NCBI GenBank assembly: GCA_020724465.1
Contig: DYGX01000004.1
Coordinates: forward strand, 235,647-299,646
DNA: 64,000 bases
From: Thermoflexus sp.
Lineage (GTDB): Bacteria; Chloroflexota; Anaerolineae; Aggregatilineales; Aggregatilineaceae
Reading direction: 5' to 3'
The notes below the pieces were generated by a model that saw nothing but the letters and a program-made list of their open reading frames with translations, did no database searches and was not told the DNA's origin. A program made the position numbers and the translations under genes. This document shows positions 45,937 through 53,519 of this stretch, in pieces (the first letter of the stretch is position 1; the number at the start of each line of letters is the position of its first letter).

Positions 45937-47859
45937 ATCGGCGGGGATCGGCGTCGGCGTCGCGGGGATGATCGAAGGCGTCAGCGGGACGGCCTCGACC
46001 GTGATGACCGCGCCCGGGCTAAGCATGGCAGGGTCGAGCGTGACCGGCAGCGGCGGCACGGCGAGTTCCTCGCGCATGATGGGCGTCGGCGGCACGCCCT
46101 GCGACTCGACGATCGAGTAGAGCGACGGGTTCAGCGCGACGGCGCGGCGCCCCGCCGGAAAGACCGGCACGTCCAGCTCGGCCAGGGTCAGCTCGTCCAA
46201 CGCCACCCGTGCGGGCAGATAGTTCGGGTTGGCGTCCAGCACGCTCTGGAACTCGCGCCGCGCCAGGTCGGGAAGCCCCTGTGTCGCGTAGACCATCCCG
46301 CGCCAGTAGGCCACTTCCTCGAAGAACCCGGCCTGGCTCTGCTCGTCCGCCAGCCGGATCACGTCGCTCAGGCGCCCCGCCCCGTAGTACGCCGCGTACG
46401 GCTCCGGGCGATACCACAGCGTCCGCCAGGGCAGCCCCATTTCGAACGCCTTGTCGAAAGCCGCTGCCGCAGCGCCATAATCGCCCAAATCCGCCCACGC
46501 CGCGCCGAGGTTGAACCAGGCCCAGGGGTCGTCAGGGTGCTGCATCCGGTAGCCGTCCGCCAGCGATGGGCCAAGCACGCGCAGGGTCGCCCGGTCGGCG
46601 TAGTGCGCCAGCTCGTCGAGCGCCTCAGCGCGGTCTTCGGGACGATAGACGATCAGGAACGCCCGGTTGAACTGCCGCCAGGCGGCGTCCAACTGGTTAT
46701 ACGACACCTCGCGCGGGCCATCCTCGCCGGCGCCGAGGAAGCTGTCATAGACGAGGAACACCTGCGCCTCGTCGTCGTAACCGGCCACCAGCCAGTGATG
46801 CCCGTACCACTCGCCGTCATCCGCCTCGAAGCCAACCGGGATCACGACCGGGAAGCCGTACGCCACCAGCCGCTTGAGGAGTGCCGGGACGCCACCCACG
46901 CGGTACAGCGCGCCGAACTCCGTCTCTTGCTCGACATAGAGCGCCATCTCCCACAGCATCACGCTGCGGTCGTCGGCGTCCGCGCGCAGCCAGGCCGCCG
47001 CCTCGGCCTGATCGCCTTCCCAGCCCAGCGCGCTCAGCGCCATCGACAGCGTGGCGGGGCCGCTGTTGTTCCATGTCTGGGCCTCGAAGCGCACGCCCTC
47101 GATCTCGGCGCGCGACGGCAGGCCCAGGTCCAACGGCACCGAGGTGATTGAGGTGGTGGATGTGGTCAGCCCCGGCGTGAACGGCAACACTTCAGACTGC
47201 GTGTACGGCAGTGCAGTCGGCGGGAGCACAACCCCGCCGGGGATGGCCGGGATCGGCGTCGCAGTCGGCGTTACGTCGACCGCCTCAGGGGCACCGGCTG
47301 CCGGCGGGACGGCGCCTGGCAGGGCTGTGCCTGTGGCTGCGGGCGTGGCCTGGGGATACGGTGTCGGCGTGCCGGGCTGGATGCCCAACCCGGTCGGCTG
47401 CTCGCCGTCCGGCCCGCTCGCGCCGGGCGCGTCAACGCCGCCCAGCCGCCCGGCCAGCAGGATCGCAGCGGCCCCAAACAGGACGACCAGCAGCACCGCT
47501 GCCGCCAGGGTCAGCACGGAACGGCTTTGCGGCGCAGGACGAAGACTTGCCATCTCAGGGACGTGAACCGTCATGGGGGAATCCTCCGTCGATTCGGATG
47601 TGAGTGTCTTTCCGATGTGCGAAGGAGCTTCTGAGACGCGCCCGTTGCCGGAGAAGACATCCGGCAGGCGCAGCGGTGGCAACGCCTCGACCCGGCTGGC
47701 AGCGTCCTCGCGCACCGCGCCCGCGATGGCCTCCCACTGTGCCAGCGAGGCGCGGCACGCCTCGCACTCGCGCAGGTGCATCTCCAGCGCGGCGCGGCCC
47801 GCCGGATCCAGCGTCCCGGCGACATAGTACGGAAGCTGATCCAGCCAGATCTCATGCAT
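45934..47859 (-). CDS. Anti-sigma zinc-finger membrane protein fused to a C39-like domain and TPRs
   Basis: The 641-residue protein starts with a zinc anti-sigma (ZAS) domain: H28-x3-C32-x2-C35 in MHLRECEAC. A single membrane helix lies at about 116-137, and a Thr/Pro/Ala-rich linker follows to 240. Residues 250-400 look like a papain-like C39 domain, with Q261, then NNSGPATL, GHHWLVAGYD and VYDSFLG; the catalytic Cys of the usual NCGPA is Ser266 here, while His and Asp are kept. TPR-like helices (WAWFNLGAAWADLGDYGAAA) fill 430-560. The ATG overlaps the sigma factor stop by eight bases, so the two are coupled. The domain may sense rather than cut. Function beyond anti-sigma is inference. Confidence 0.85.
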   Translation of the reverse strand: MHEIWLDQLPYYVAGTLDPAGRAALEMHLRECEACRASLAQWEAIAGAVREDAASRVEALPPLRLPDVFSGNGRVSEAPSHIGKTLTSESTEDSPMTVHVPEMASLRPAPQSRSVLTLAAAVLLVVLFGAAAILLAGRLGGVDAPGASGPDGEQPTGLGIQPGTPTPYPQATPAATGTALPGAVPPAAGAPEAVDVTPTATPIPAIPGGVVLPPTALPYTQSEVLPFTPGLTTSTTSITSVPLDLGLPSRAEIEGVRFEAQTWNNSGPATLSMALSALGWEGDQAEAAAWLRADADDRSVMLWEMALYVEQETEFGALYRVGGVPALLKRLVAYGFPVVIPVGFEADDGEWYGHHWLVAGYDDEAQVFLVYDSFLGAGEDGPREVSYNQLDAAWRQFNRAFLIVYRPEDRAEALDELAHYADRATLRVLGPSLADGYRMQHPDDPWAWFNLGAAWADLGDYGAAAAAFDKAFEMGLPWRTLWYRPEPYAAYYGAGRLSDVIRLADEQSQAGFFEEVAYWRGMVYATQGLPDLARREFQSVLDANPNYLPARVALDELTLAELDVPVFPAGRRAVALNPSLYSIVESQGVPPTPIMREELAVPPLPVTLDPAMLSPGAVITVEAVPLTPSIIPATPTPIPAD

Positions 47860-48430
47860 CGGCGTTCTCCCGCAAGCGCAGCACACGTTCGAGCATGGCT
47901 TTCGCCCGGTGCAGGCGGCTCTTGACCGTGCCCGGCGCCACGCCCATCACTGCGGCGGCCTGTGGACCGGTCAGCCCGTGAAAGAAGACCAGTTCCAGCG
48001 TCTCGCGCTGGTCGTCCGGCAGGGCGCGCAGCGCCGCCCGCACAGCAGCCCGGTCCGACTGATGCTCGAGCACTTCCAGCGGGCCGCTGTCGTCGGCGGC
48101 AGTCTGCTCGTCGAGCGCCTGCTCCGGCGGCGGGCGACGCTGGCGGGCGGTGATCGCCTTGCGCCGGGCGATTGCCAGCAGCCAGGTCGTGACCGCGCTC
48201 TCGCCTCGGAAGCGAGCGGCCCCCCGCCACACCGCGAGCATGACGTCTTGCAGAACTTCTTCCGCAAGCTGCCGGTCGCTCACCTGGCCGATCAGGTACG
48301 CCAGTAGCGAGTGCCCATGCCGCGCGTAAAGCGCTTCAAGCGCCGCCGCATCACCGCGCCCGATCCGCTCGATGAGTCCCAGGTCCGTCTCGTGTGGGTG
48401 GGGATGCTTCCACCAGGGCTGGCCGGCCAA
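47852..48430 (-). CDS. ECF sigma factor
   Basis: An extracytoplasmic-function sigma-70 family protein of 192 residues. Region 2 contains ALYARHGHSLLAYLIGQV and AEEVLQDVMLAVWRGA, region 4 contains LRALPDDQRETLELVFFHG and AAAVMGVAPGTVKSRLHRA. The linker is short and there is no extra domain. The frame opens at GTG 48445, but that codon overlaps AAGGAG itself; TTG at 48430 has GGAGG four bases upstream and was chosen, with moderate certainty. The gene overlaps the anti-sigma gene, and a GGAAC/CGT promoter lies just before it, so the factor likely controls itself. Confidence 0.92.
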   Translation of the reverse strand: MAGQPWWKHPHPHETDLGLIERIGRGDAAALEALYARHGHSLLAYLIGQVSDRQLAEEVLQDVMLAVWRGAARFRGESAVTTWLLAIARRKAITARQRRPPPEQALDEQTAADDSGPLEVLEHQSDRAAVRAALRALPDDQRETLELVFFHGLTGPQAAAVMGVAPGTVKSRLHRAKAMLERVLRLRENADA

Positions 48431-48463
48431 GCTGCCTCCTCGCACTCCTTCACCCCATTAGTC

Positions 48464-48486
48464 ACGCCCACGCGCCAAAGGGTTCC
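48464..48486 (-). promoter_or_regulatory. ECF-type autoregulatory promoter candidate
   Basis: On the minus strand GGAAC (48486-48482) and CGT (48466-48464) are 15 bp apart, close to the usual -35/-10 pattern of ECF sigma promoters, and they lie right before the ECF gene. Confidence 0.45.
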
Positions 48487-48609
48487 CACCGGGTGTGCCG
48501 CCCGTGCCTCCGCTCCTATCCTACCGCGCCAGCGCGGGCACGGCCGCCCGCCGTGCGCTCCCCTGGGCCGTTCTTCCGGTCGGGCGCGGCAGAATAGCCA
48601 TAGAGTCCC

Positions 48610-48639
48610 TTGCTTTCAGCGTCACGGTCAAGCTATACT
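48610..48639 (+). promoter_or_regulatory. Promoter of the first S1-domain gene
   Basis: TTGCTT at 48610 and TATACT at 48634 are 18 bp apart. The leader to the ATG at 48835 is about 190 nt; I saw no terminator or clear hairpin array in it. The rest of 48446-48834 holds only the divergent sigma factor promoter. Confidence 0.6.
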
Positions 48640-48834
48640 TATAGTGTTCGCATACGGGTTAAGACGTGGCAAGAAACCTCCGAATTGAAGTTGTTATACG
48701 CCACATTAGAGGATCATTGCGACGCCTGATCCGGATTCGCGCGCCAGTGTAGGTGGGCCGCGTGGCGCGCGACGCAACCGTGCTCGCCAGCAGTCCGAGC
48801 AACCACTCCCAACACAAGGCGGTAGATCATCACT

Positions 48835-50163
48835 ATGGAATTAGAGAACCAACACCAGCCGGAAAATGAAGAACCTCAGGAGCCGCAGAGCAGCGACGAG
48901 AGCTTCGCAGAGATGCTGGAAGCGACGTTCGACTACGCGCCCCCGCGGCGAGGCGAGATCCGCGAAGCCACGATCATGCAGATCGAAGACAACGAGATCA
49001 TCGTCGACATGGGCGCCAAGCAGGACGGCATCGTCACCGCCCAGGATCTGGAGCGGCTCGACCCTGAATATCGCAACTCCCTGCACGTCGGGCAGCAAGT
49101 CCCGGTGTATGTTCTCAACCCGCGCGACAGCGACGGCCAGCTTGTCGTGTCGATCAACATGGGTCTCCAGCAGTACGACTGGAACAAAGCGCGCGAGCTG
49201 GTTGAAACCGACGAGGTCGTCGAGGTGACCGTGACGGGGCACAACCGGGGCGGTGTCCTGGTGCGTTGGAACATGCTCGAAGGGTTCATCCCCTCGTCGC
49301 ACATGGTGACGGTCGGCGCGGGGCTGCAGGGCAATGAACGCCGCGACACGCTCAACCAGCTCATCGGCCAGAAGCTGCACGTCAAGGTCATCGAGGTCGA
49401 TCAGGATCGGCGTCGCCTGATCTTCTCCGAGCGCGAGGCGCAGCGCGAATGGCGCGCCCAGCAAAAAGCGCGTCTGCTCAACGAGCTGCGCGAAGGCGAC
49501 GTGGTCAAGGGGACGGTCACCGGCCTGCGCGATTTCGGCGCGTTCGTCAACCTGGGGGGTGCCGACGGCCTGATCCACGTCAGCGAGCTGGCCTGGCACC
49601 GCGTCGATCACCCGCGTGATGTGCTGAAGGTGGGCGACGAGATCGAAGTCTACGTCCTCAGCCTGGACCTGGAGCGCAATCGCATCGCGCTCAGCCGCAA
49701 GCGCCTGCTGCCCGACCCCTGGGATGATGCGCTGGAGCGCTATCACGAGGGGATGCTGGTCGAGGGGACGGTAACGAACGTCGTCGACTTTGGGGCGTTC
49801 ATCGCGCTCGACGACGGCCTGGAAGGGCTGCTGCACCTGAGCGAGATGGGCGATGGCACGCTCAAAGAACCCTACAGCTACGTCAAGAAGGGCGACCGGC
49901 TGCAACTGCGCATCAGCCGCCTGGAACCGGAGCAGCGTCGTGTCGGGTTCACCCAGCGCTGGGGTATAGACACCTCTGAAGAAACAGAGGCGGGGGCCGA
50001 AGCCGACGAAGCGAAAGCGGAAGAGCGGCCCGAAAGCGACGAGGCCGAAGGCGGTGCGCCGCAAGCCGCTCTGCCGGAAGACGACCAGCCGGAAGATACC
50101 GCGGAAGCTACAGCCGAAGCCGCCGAAGAGGCCGCCGAAGACGACGAGACGGACGGGCGCTAA
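48835..50163 (+). CDS. rpsA: S1-domain protein (ribosomal protein bS1-like), copy 1
   Basis: Four S1 RNA-binding repeats fill residues 37 to about 370, e.g. GEIREATIMQIEDNEIIVDMGAK, VVKGTVTGLRDFGAFVNLGG and LVEGTVTNVVDFGAFIALDD. An acidic, Ala/Glu-rich tail follows to residue 442. S1 proteins hold mRNA on the ribosome and unfold it. The protein is shorter than the six-repeat proteobacterial S1. The start has only a modest AAGGCGG upstream. A second, diverged copy follows after a regulated leader, so the two may have different jobs. Confidence 0.92.
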   Translation: MELENQHQPENEEPQEPQSSDESFAEMLEATFDYAPPRRGEIREATIMQIEDNEIIVDMGAKQDGIVTAQDLERLDPEYRNSLHVGQQVPVYVLNPRDSDGQLVVSINMGLQQYDWNKARELVETDEVVEVTVTGHNRGGVLVRWNMLEGFIPSSHMVTVGAGLQGNERRDTLNQLIGQKLHVKVIEVDQDRRRLIFSEREAQREWRAQQKARLLNELREGDVVKGTVTGLRDFGAFVNLGGADGLIHVSELAWHRVDHPRDVLKVGDEIEVYVLSLDLERNRIALSRKRLLPDPWDDALERYHEGMLVEGTVTNVVDFGAFIALDDGLEGLLHLSEMGDGTLKEPYSYVKKGDRLQLRISRLEPEQRRVGFTQRWGIDTSEETEAGAEADEAKAEERPESDEAEGGAPQAALPEDDQPEDTAEATAEAAEEAAEDDETDGR

Positions 50164-50364
50164 GCGCCATCTGCCCCGCGCCACACCCGCGGTGTATCGC
50201 GCATCCTGCCTCATACACCCGCCCCGCATCCAGCGGGCCGGGAATGTCGTTGTGCGCGCCGCCCGCACGCAGACGGTGCGGGCCGCTCAGCCGCATCACC
50301 GGTCCGCGCACACGCCCCGAACCTTAAAATTTCCCGCCTTGATTGTTCCAATCTTCTCGAATGG

Positions 50365-50394
50365 TTGACAAGCGAGTCTTCGCTAGGCTATAAT
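50365..50394 (+). promoter_or_regulatory. Promoter before the second S1-domain gene
   Basis: TTGACA at 50365 and TATAAT at 50389 are 18 bp apart, an almost perfect sigma-70 promoter. The preceding 200 bp after the first S1 gene show nothing else. Confidence 0.8.
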
Positions 50395-50400
50395 GCTCGC

Positions 50401-50577
50401 CGACTCTGGAAAGGAGGGCGCGTTCGCGCAGAATTCGCTTGATCGCTGGAAGATTGACTCGGCTTATGCAGGTCCCCGATCATAACCCAGATCACATCGC
50501 AAGCGTTGGCGCATCGCCCCGAGATCCAAACAGTTGAACCGGTCCGGCCCCTGTGACGTGGGCGAACCGGTTTTTTT
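50401..50577 (+). promoter_or_regulatory. Structured leader with terminator, or small RNA, before the second S1 gene
   Basis: The region from the promoter to 50577 is about 175 nt and ends in a terminator: AACCGGT (50537-50543) pairs with ACCGGTT (50566-50572), GCCC with GGGC inside, and seven T follow at 50571-50577. CGCTTG near 50438 can pair with CAAGCG near 50501, and GCGC-GTTC-GCGC forms a small hairpin at the 5' end. It can be a leader that attenuates the S1 gene in response to protein level, or a separate small RNA of about 6S length. The S1 start lies 60 bp beyond. Confidence 0.6.
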
Positions 50578-50636
50578 GTTTGCCTGGCCAGGGTCACAAA
50601 CAAAATAACCCCTGGGGGGAATAGTATATACACGCC

Positions 50637-51905
50637 ATGACCGATCTAACGCAAGACGCATACACAGACACAGCGGAAGAGATGGACTTCCTCGCGATGC
50701 TCGAGGAGTCCCTCTCGGTCGAGCAGCCGACGCGCGGGGACATCGCGATAGGCACTATCCTGGCAATCGACAGCATGGGAATGCTGGTCGACCTGGGCAT
50801 GAAGCGCGACGGGATTGTCCCGCGCAGCGACCTTGAACGCCTCGGCGAAATGAACTACAAGGTAGGCGACGAGATCCCGGTGATGATCGTCCGCACCGAG
50901 GACGAAGAAGGCAACATGATCGTCTCGGCGACGAAGGCCAAGCAGAACGAAGACTGGCTGCGCGCCGAGGAGATGATGGCCAACGAGGAAATCTACACCG
51001 GGGTTGTGGCCGACGCCAACCGGGGCGGCCTGATCGTACCCTTCGGCGAGCTGCGCGGATTTGTGCCTGCTAGCCACGTAGTCGACCTGGCGCGCGGCCT
51101 CAACGAGGACGAGCGGAAGGATAATCTGTCCAGCCTGGTCGGACAGACGATCTCGGTCAAGATCATCGAGGTCAACCGCCGTCGGCGCCGCCTGGTACTC
51201 AGCCAGCGCGAGGCCCAGCGCGAGATGCGCGACGCCCGCAAGGACAACCTGCTCGAAACCCTGCAAGAGGGTGAGGTTCGCCGCGGTGTGGTCAGCGGCC
51301 TGCGCGATTTCGGCGCCTTCGTCGATCTCGGCGGAGCTGACGGTCTGATCCACATCAGCGAGCTGGCCTGGCACCGCGTCAAGCACCCGCGCGAACTGTT
51401 GAATGTGGGCGACGAGGTCGAGGTGTACGTCCTGCGGCTGGACCACGAGGGCCGCCGCATCGGCCTGTCGCTCAAGCGTCTGCAGCCCAACCCCTGGACC
51501 CAGGTCGACGATCTGTATCACGTCGGGCAGGTGGTCGAGGGGACGATCAGCCGCGTGACGCAGTTCGGCGCCTTCGTCAGCCTGGAGCCGGGGATTGAGG
51601 CGCTGCTGCACGCCAGCCAGATCTCGGACCCGCCCCCGGCGGACCCGACGCTGCTGCTGCATGAGGGCCAGGTCATTCAGGCCCGCGTCATCAGCATCGA
51701 ATCGCACCGCCAGCGCCTGGGCCTGACCATCCGCGATATGGACAACAGCGACTTGCTGGACAGCGCCGAGACCGGCGCCGAAGTCGAAGCCGAAACCGAA
51801 GCCGTGCTCGAGCCGGAAATTGAGGCTGGCGAAGTTGACGGCAACACGGTAGAATTGAACTCGGTTGAACCGGGGGTCGAAGACGAGCCAGTCACAGCGC
51901 ACTAG
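50637..51905 (+). CDS. S1-domain protein, copy 2
   Basis: A 422-residue paralogue with the same order of four S1 repeats (TILAIDSMGMLVDLGMKRDG; VVSGLRDFGAFVDLGGADG; VEGTISRVTQFGAFVSLEPG) and an acidic tail of Glu/Val-rich residues. Sequence identity with copy 1 is concentrated in repeats 2 and 3. There is no Shine-Dalgarno sequence near the ATG; a TATATA box ends six bases before it, so a leaderless transcript is possible besides the attenuated one. It is followed by a strong terminator, then rpsU and infA. Confidence 0.92.
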   Translation: MTDLTQDAYTDTAEEMDFLAMLEESLSVEQPTRGDIAIGTILAIDSMGMLVDLGMKRDGIVPRSDLERLGEMNYKVGDEIPVMIVRTEDEEGNMIVSATKAKQNEDWLRAEEMMANEEIYTGVVADANRGGLIVPFGELRGFVPASHVVDLARGLNEDERKDNLSSLVGQTISVKIIEVNRRRRRLVLSQREAQREMRDARKDNLLETLQEGEVRRGVVSGLRDFGAFVDLGGADGLIHISELAWHRVKHPRELLNVGDEVEVYVLRLDHEGRRIGLSLKRLQPNPWTQVDDLYHVGQVVEGTISRVTQFGAFVSLEPGIEALLHASQISDPPPADPTLLLHEGQVIQARVISIESHRQRLGLTIRDMDNSDLLDSAETGAEVEAETEAVLEPEIEAGEVDGNTVELNSVEPGVEDEPVTAH

Positions 51906-51925
51906 TCCTGAGCACGTAATTTCCG

Positions 51926-51959
51926 GCGGGCAGGTTCCTAATCGACCTGCCCGCTTTTT
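51926..51959 (+). terminator. Terminator of the second S1 gene
   Basis: A perfect 10-bp stem GCGGGCAGGT / ACCTGCCCGC with a nine-base loop is followed by five T, 20 bp after the stop. Confidence 0.88.
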
Positions 51960-52014
51960 CGAACCCGGCCTTGATCGCACGACGATACCAATTACAGAAG
52001 GGTGGTGAAACTGC

Positions 52015-52215
52015 ATGGCGCATGTCGAACTGCAATCCGGCGAATCGCAAGAGCAACTGCTCAAGCGTTTTCGCAAGCAGGTCGCCAAGGACGGGATCCT
52101 CAGCACGGTCCGTCGCAAGCGGTGGCATGTCTCCAAGAGCGAGCTGCGCCGCATTCAGAAGAAGAAGGCGATCCGCCGTGCTCGGCGCAAGCAGCGCAAG
52201 TCGCGTGGCTTCTAA
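52015..52215 (+). CDS. rpsU: Ribosomal protein bS21
   Basis: A very basic 66-residue small-subunit protein that aids start-site recognition in bacteria that have it. The strand-helix part is VELQSGESQEQLLKRFRKQV and the C terminus is RKSELRRIQKKKAIRRARRK-like with a final KSRGF. Size and charge are typical. GGTGG precedes the ATG. It sits between the second S1 gene and infA, all translation-initiation functions. Confidence 0.95.
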   Translation: MAHVELQSGESQEQLLKRFRKQVAKDGILSTVRRKRWHVSKSELRRIQKKKAIRRARRKQRKSRGF

Positions 52216-52243
52216 AGCCAGGCTCACCCTGAGTCGCACGACG

Positions 52244-52269
52244 CAGCGCCGGGCGTGCGCCCGGCGCTG
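52244..52269. terminator. Stable hairpin between rpsU and infA
   Basis: CAGCGCCGGGC and GCCCGGCGCTG pair perfectly over 11 bp with a GTGC loop. A T-tract is absent, so it may be a pause or processing site rather than a full stop. Confidence 0.5.
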
Positions 52270-52318
52270 ACTGGTTCGCGCTCAGCTCGATCCGACAGAC
52301 AACCGGAACAACGGTATT

Positions 52319-52579
52319 ATGGCGAAGCAATCGGACGACAAAATCGAGTTGGAAGGCACGGTGGTCGAGGCCCTGCCCAACACCCAGTTCACTGTTGAGC
52401 TGGACAACGGGCACAAGGTGCTGGCCTACCTCTCCGGCAAGATGCGCAAATACTACATCCGCATCCTGCTCGGCGATCGCGTCCGGGTCGAGCTGACACC
52501 GTACGACCTGACGCGCGGGCGCATCACCTATCGCTACAAGAAGGGCCGTCGCGCCGACGAAGACGACGACGAAGAATAG
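52319..52579 (+). CDS. infA: Translation initiation factor IF-1
   Basis: An 86-residue OB-fold protein: [59 protein letters not shown]. It binds the ribosomal A site during initiation. The C terminus carries an extra acidic tail ([12 protein letters not shown]) beyond the usual 72 residues. No strong ribosome site lies before the ATG. The position after rpsU fits a translation unit. Confidence 0.96.
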   Translation: MAKQSDDKIELEGTVVEALPNTQFTVELDNGHKVLAYLSGKMRKYYIRILLGDRVRVELTPYDLTRGRITYRYKKGRRADEDDDEE

Positions 52580-52709
52580 GACGCCGCCCGCTTTTCGATT
52601 CGACCCGACACCCTGCCCCACAGCTCCGCCTGCGCTGGAGCGTTTGGCTGTTGGCTCACCCCGCCGCTCGCAGCCGCCGCTCGATCACACCTTTAGCCCA
52701 CTCCCGCGC

Positions 52710-53261
52710 TCAATTTTCCGGCTTGACGCCCGGCGGCACATTCGAGGGAATCCCGTGCAGGCCGCGGTCGATCTCCCACGGATAGACAATATACGCGTCG
52801 GTGACCGCGCCGTAAAAATCTGGCTGGGCGTTGCGGAACAGCGAGCGATAGGGGTTGAAGTGGAACACGCAGGTGAACGCTGAGGCCGCGCCTGCAGCCT
52901 CGCAGCGGCTTTTGACCGCCGTGCTGGTGCGGCCGCTGCCCCACACGTCATCGACGATCACGATCCGCCGCCCCGCGACCAGCGAGTCGTCTGGAAATTG
53001 CAGGAACGACGGCCAGACGAGCAGACGCGCTTTGTCATCGCGATCCAGCTCGCGCGGGAAGTCGACCGCCGCCGTCAGCACGTTGGTGATATCGAGCGCC
53101 TCGCTGAGCAGCCCCCCCGGCACAATCCCCCCACGCGTGATCATGATCATCGCGTCGAACGTCCCGGCGGAGCGGAGCTGCGGCAGCAAGACGTCTACAA
53201 GCTGGTCCACATCATTCCAGGTCAACCATTCCTGGCGCAAAGGGCGGCGCGAGGATTCCAT
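52710..53261 (-). CDS. Phosphoribosyltransferase
   Basis: A 183-residue PRTase. The PRPP-binding loop VIVDDVWGSGRTS and the earlier MIMITRGGIVPGGLLSEAL hydrophobic segment match xanthine/hypoxanthine-type salvage enzymes and related regulators. No signal or membrane helix is present. ATG at 53261 is preceded by AAGGATG. The base substrate is unresolved; GPT-like proteins of this size often use xanthine or guanine. Confidence 0.85.
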   Translation of the reverse strand: MESSRRPLRQEWLTWNDVDQLVDVLLPQLRSAGTFDAMIMITRGGIVPGGLLSEALDITNVLTAAVDFPRELDRDDKARLLVWPSFLQFPDDSLVAGRRIVIVDDVWGSGRTSTAVKSRCEAAGAASAFTCVFHFNPYRSLFRNAQPDFYGAVTDAYIVYPWEIDRGLHGIPSNVPPGVKPEN

Positions 53262-53519
53262 CTTGGCGCATCCTTTTCAAAAACGCTGATTTGGGGCCGG
53301 GTGTCCGAAAGGATACCGGGTACAGACCATACACGGTACAATATGTCTCCCGGCGTTTCCGTCCAGGCGAGGCAGCCGGCGGGCTGTAGAGCACCGTCTC
53401 TGAGGTAGTCTGGGCCGCTGCTTCAACCGCAAGAGTCAATAACCGCGATCGTCATCCACTATGCGAATTATGACGGCAGTTCAGGCGAAAGTCAAAGCAC
53501 ACTCTGCACGGTAACAGCG

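Noticed and set aside
50466..50537. A 23-codon frame starting with ATG in the leader of the second S1 gene
   Set aside because: No ribosome site and no codon bias that would suggest a regulatory leader; kept only as an unproven possibility.
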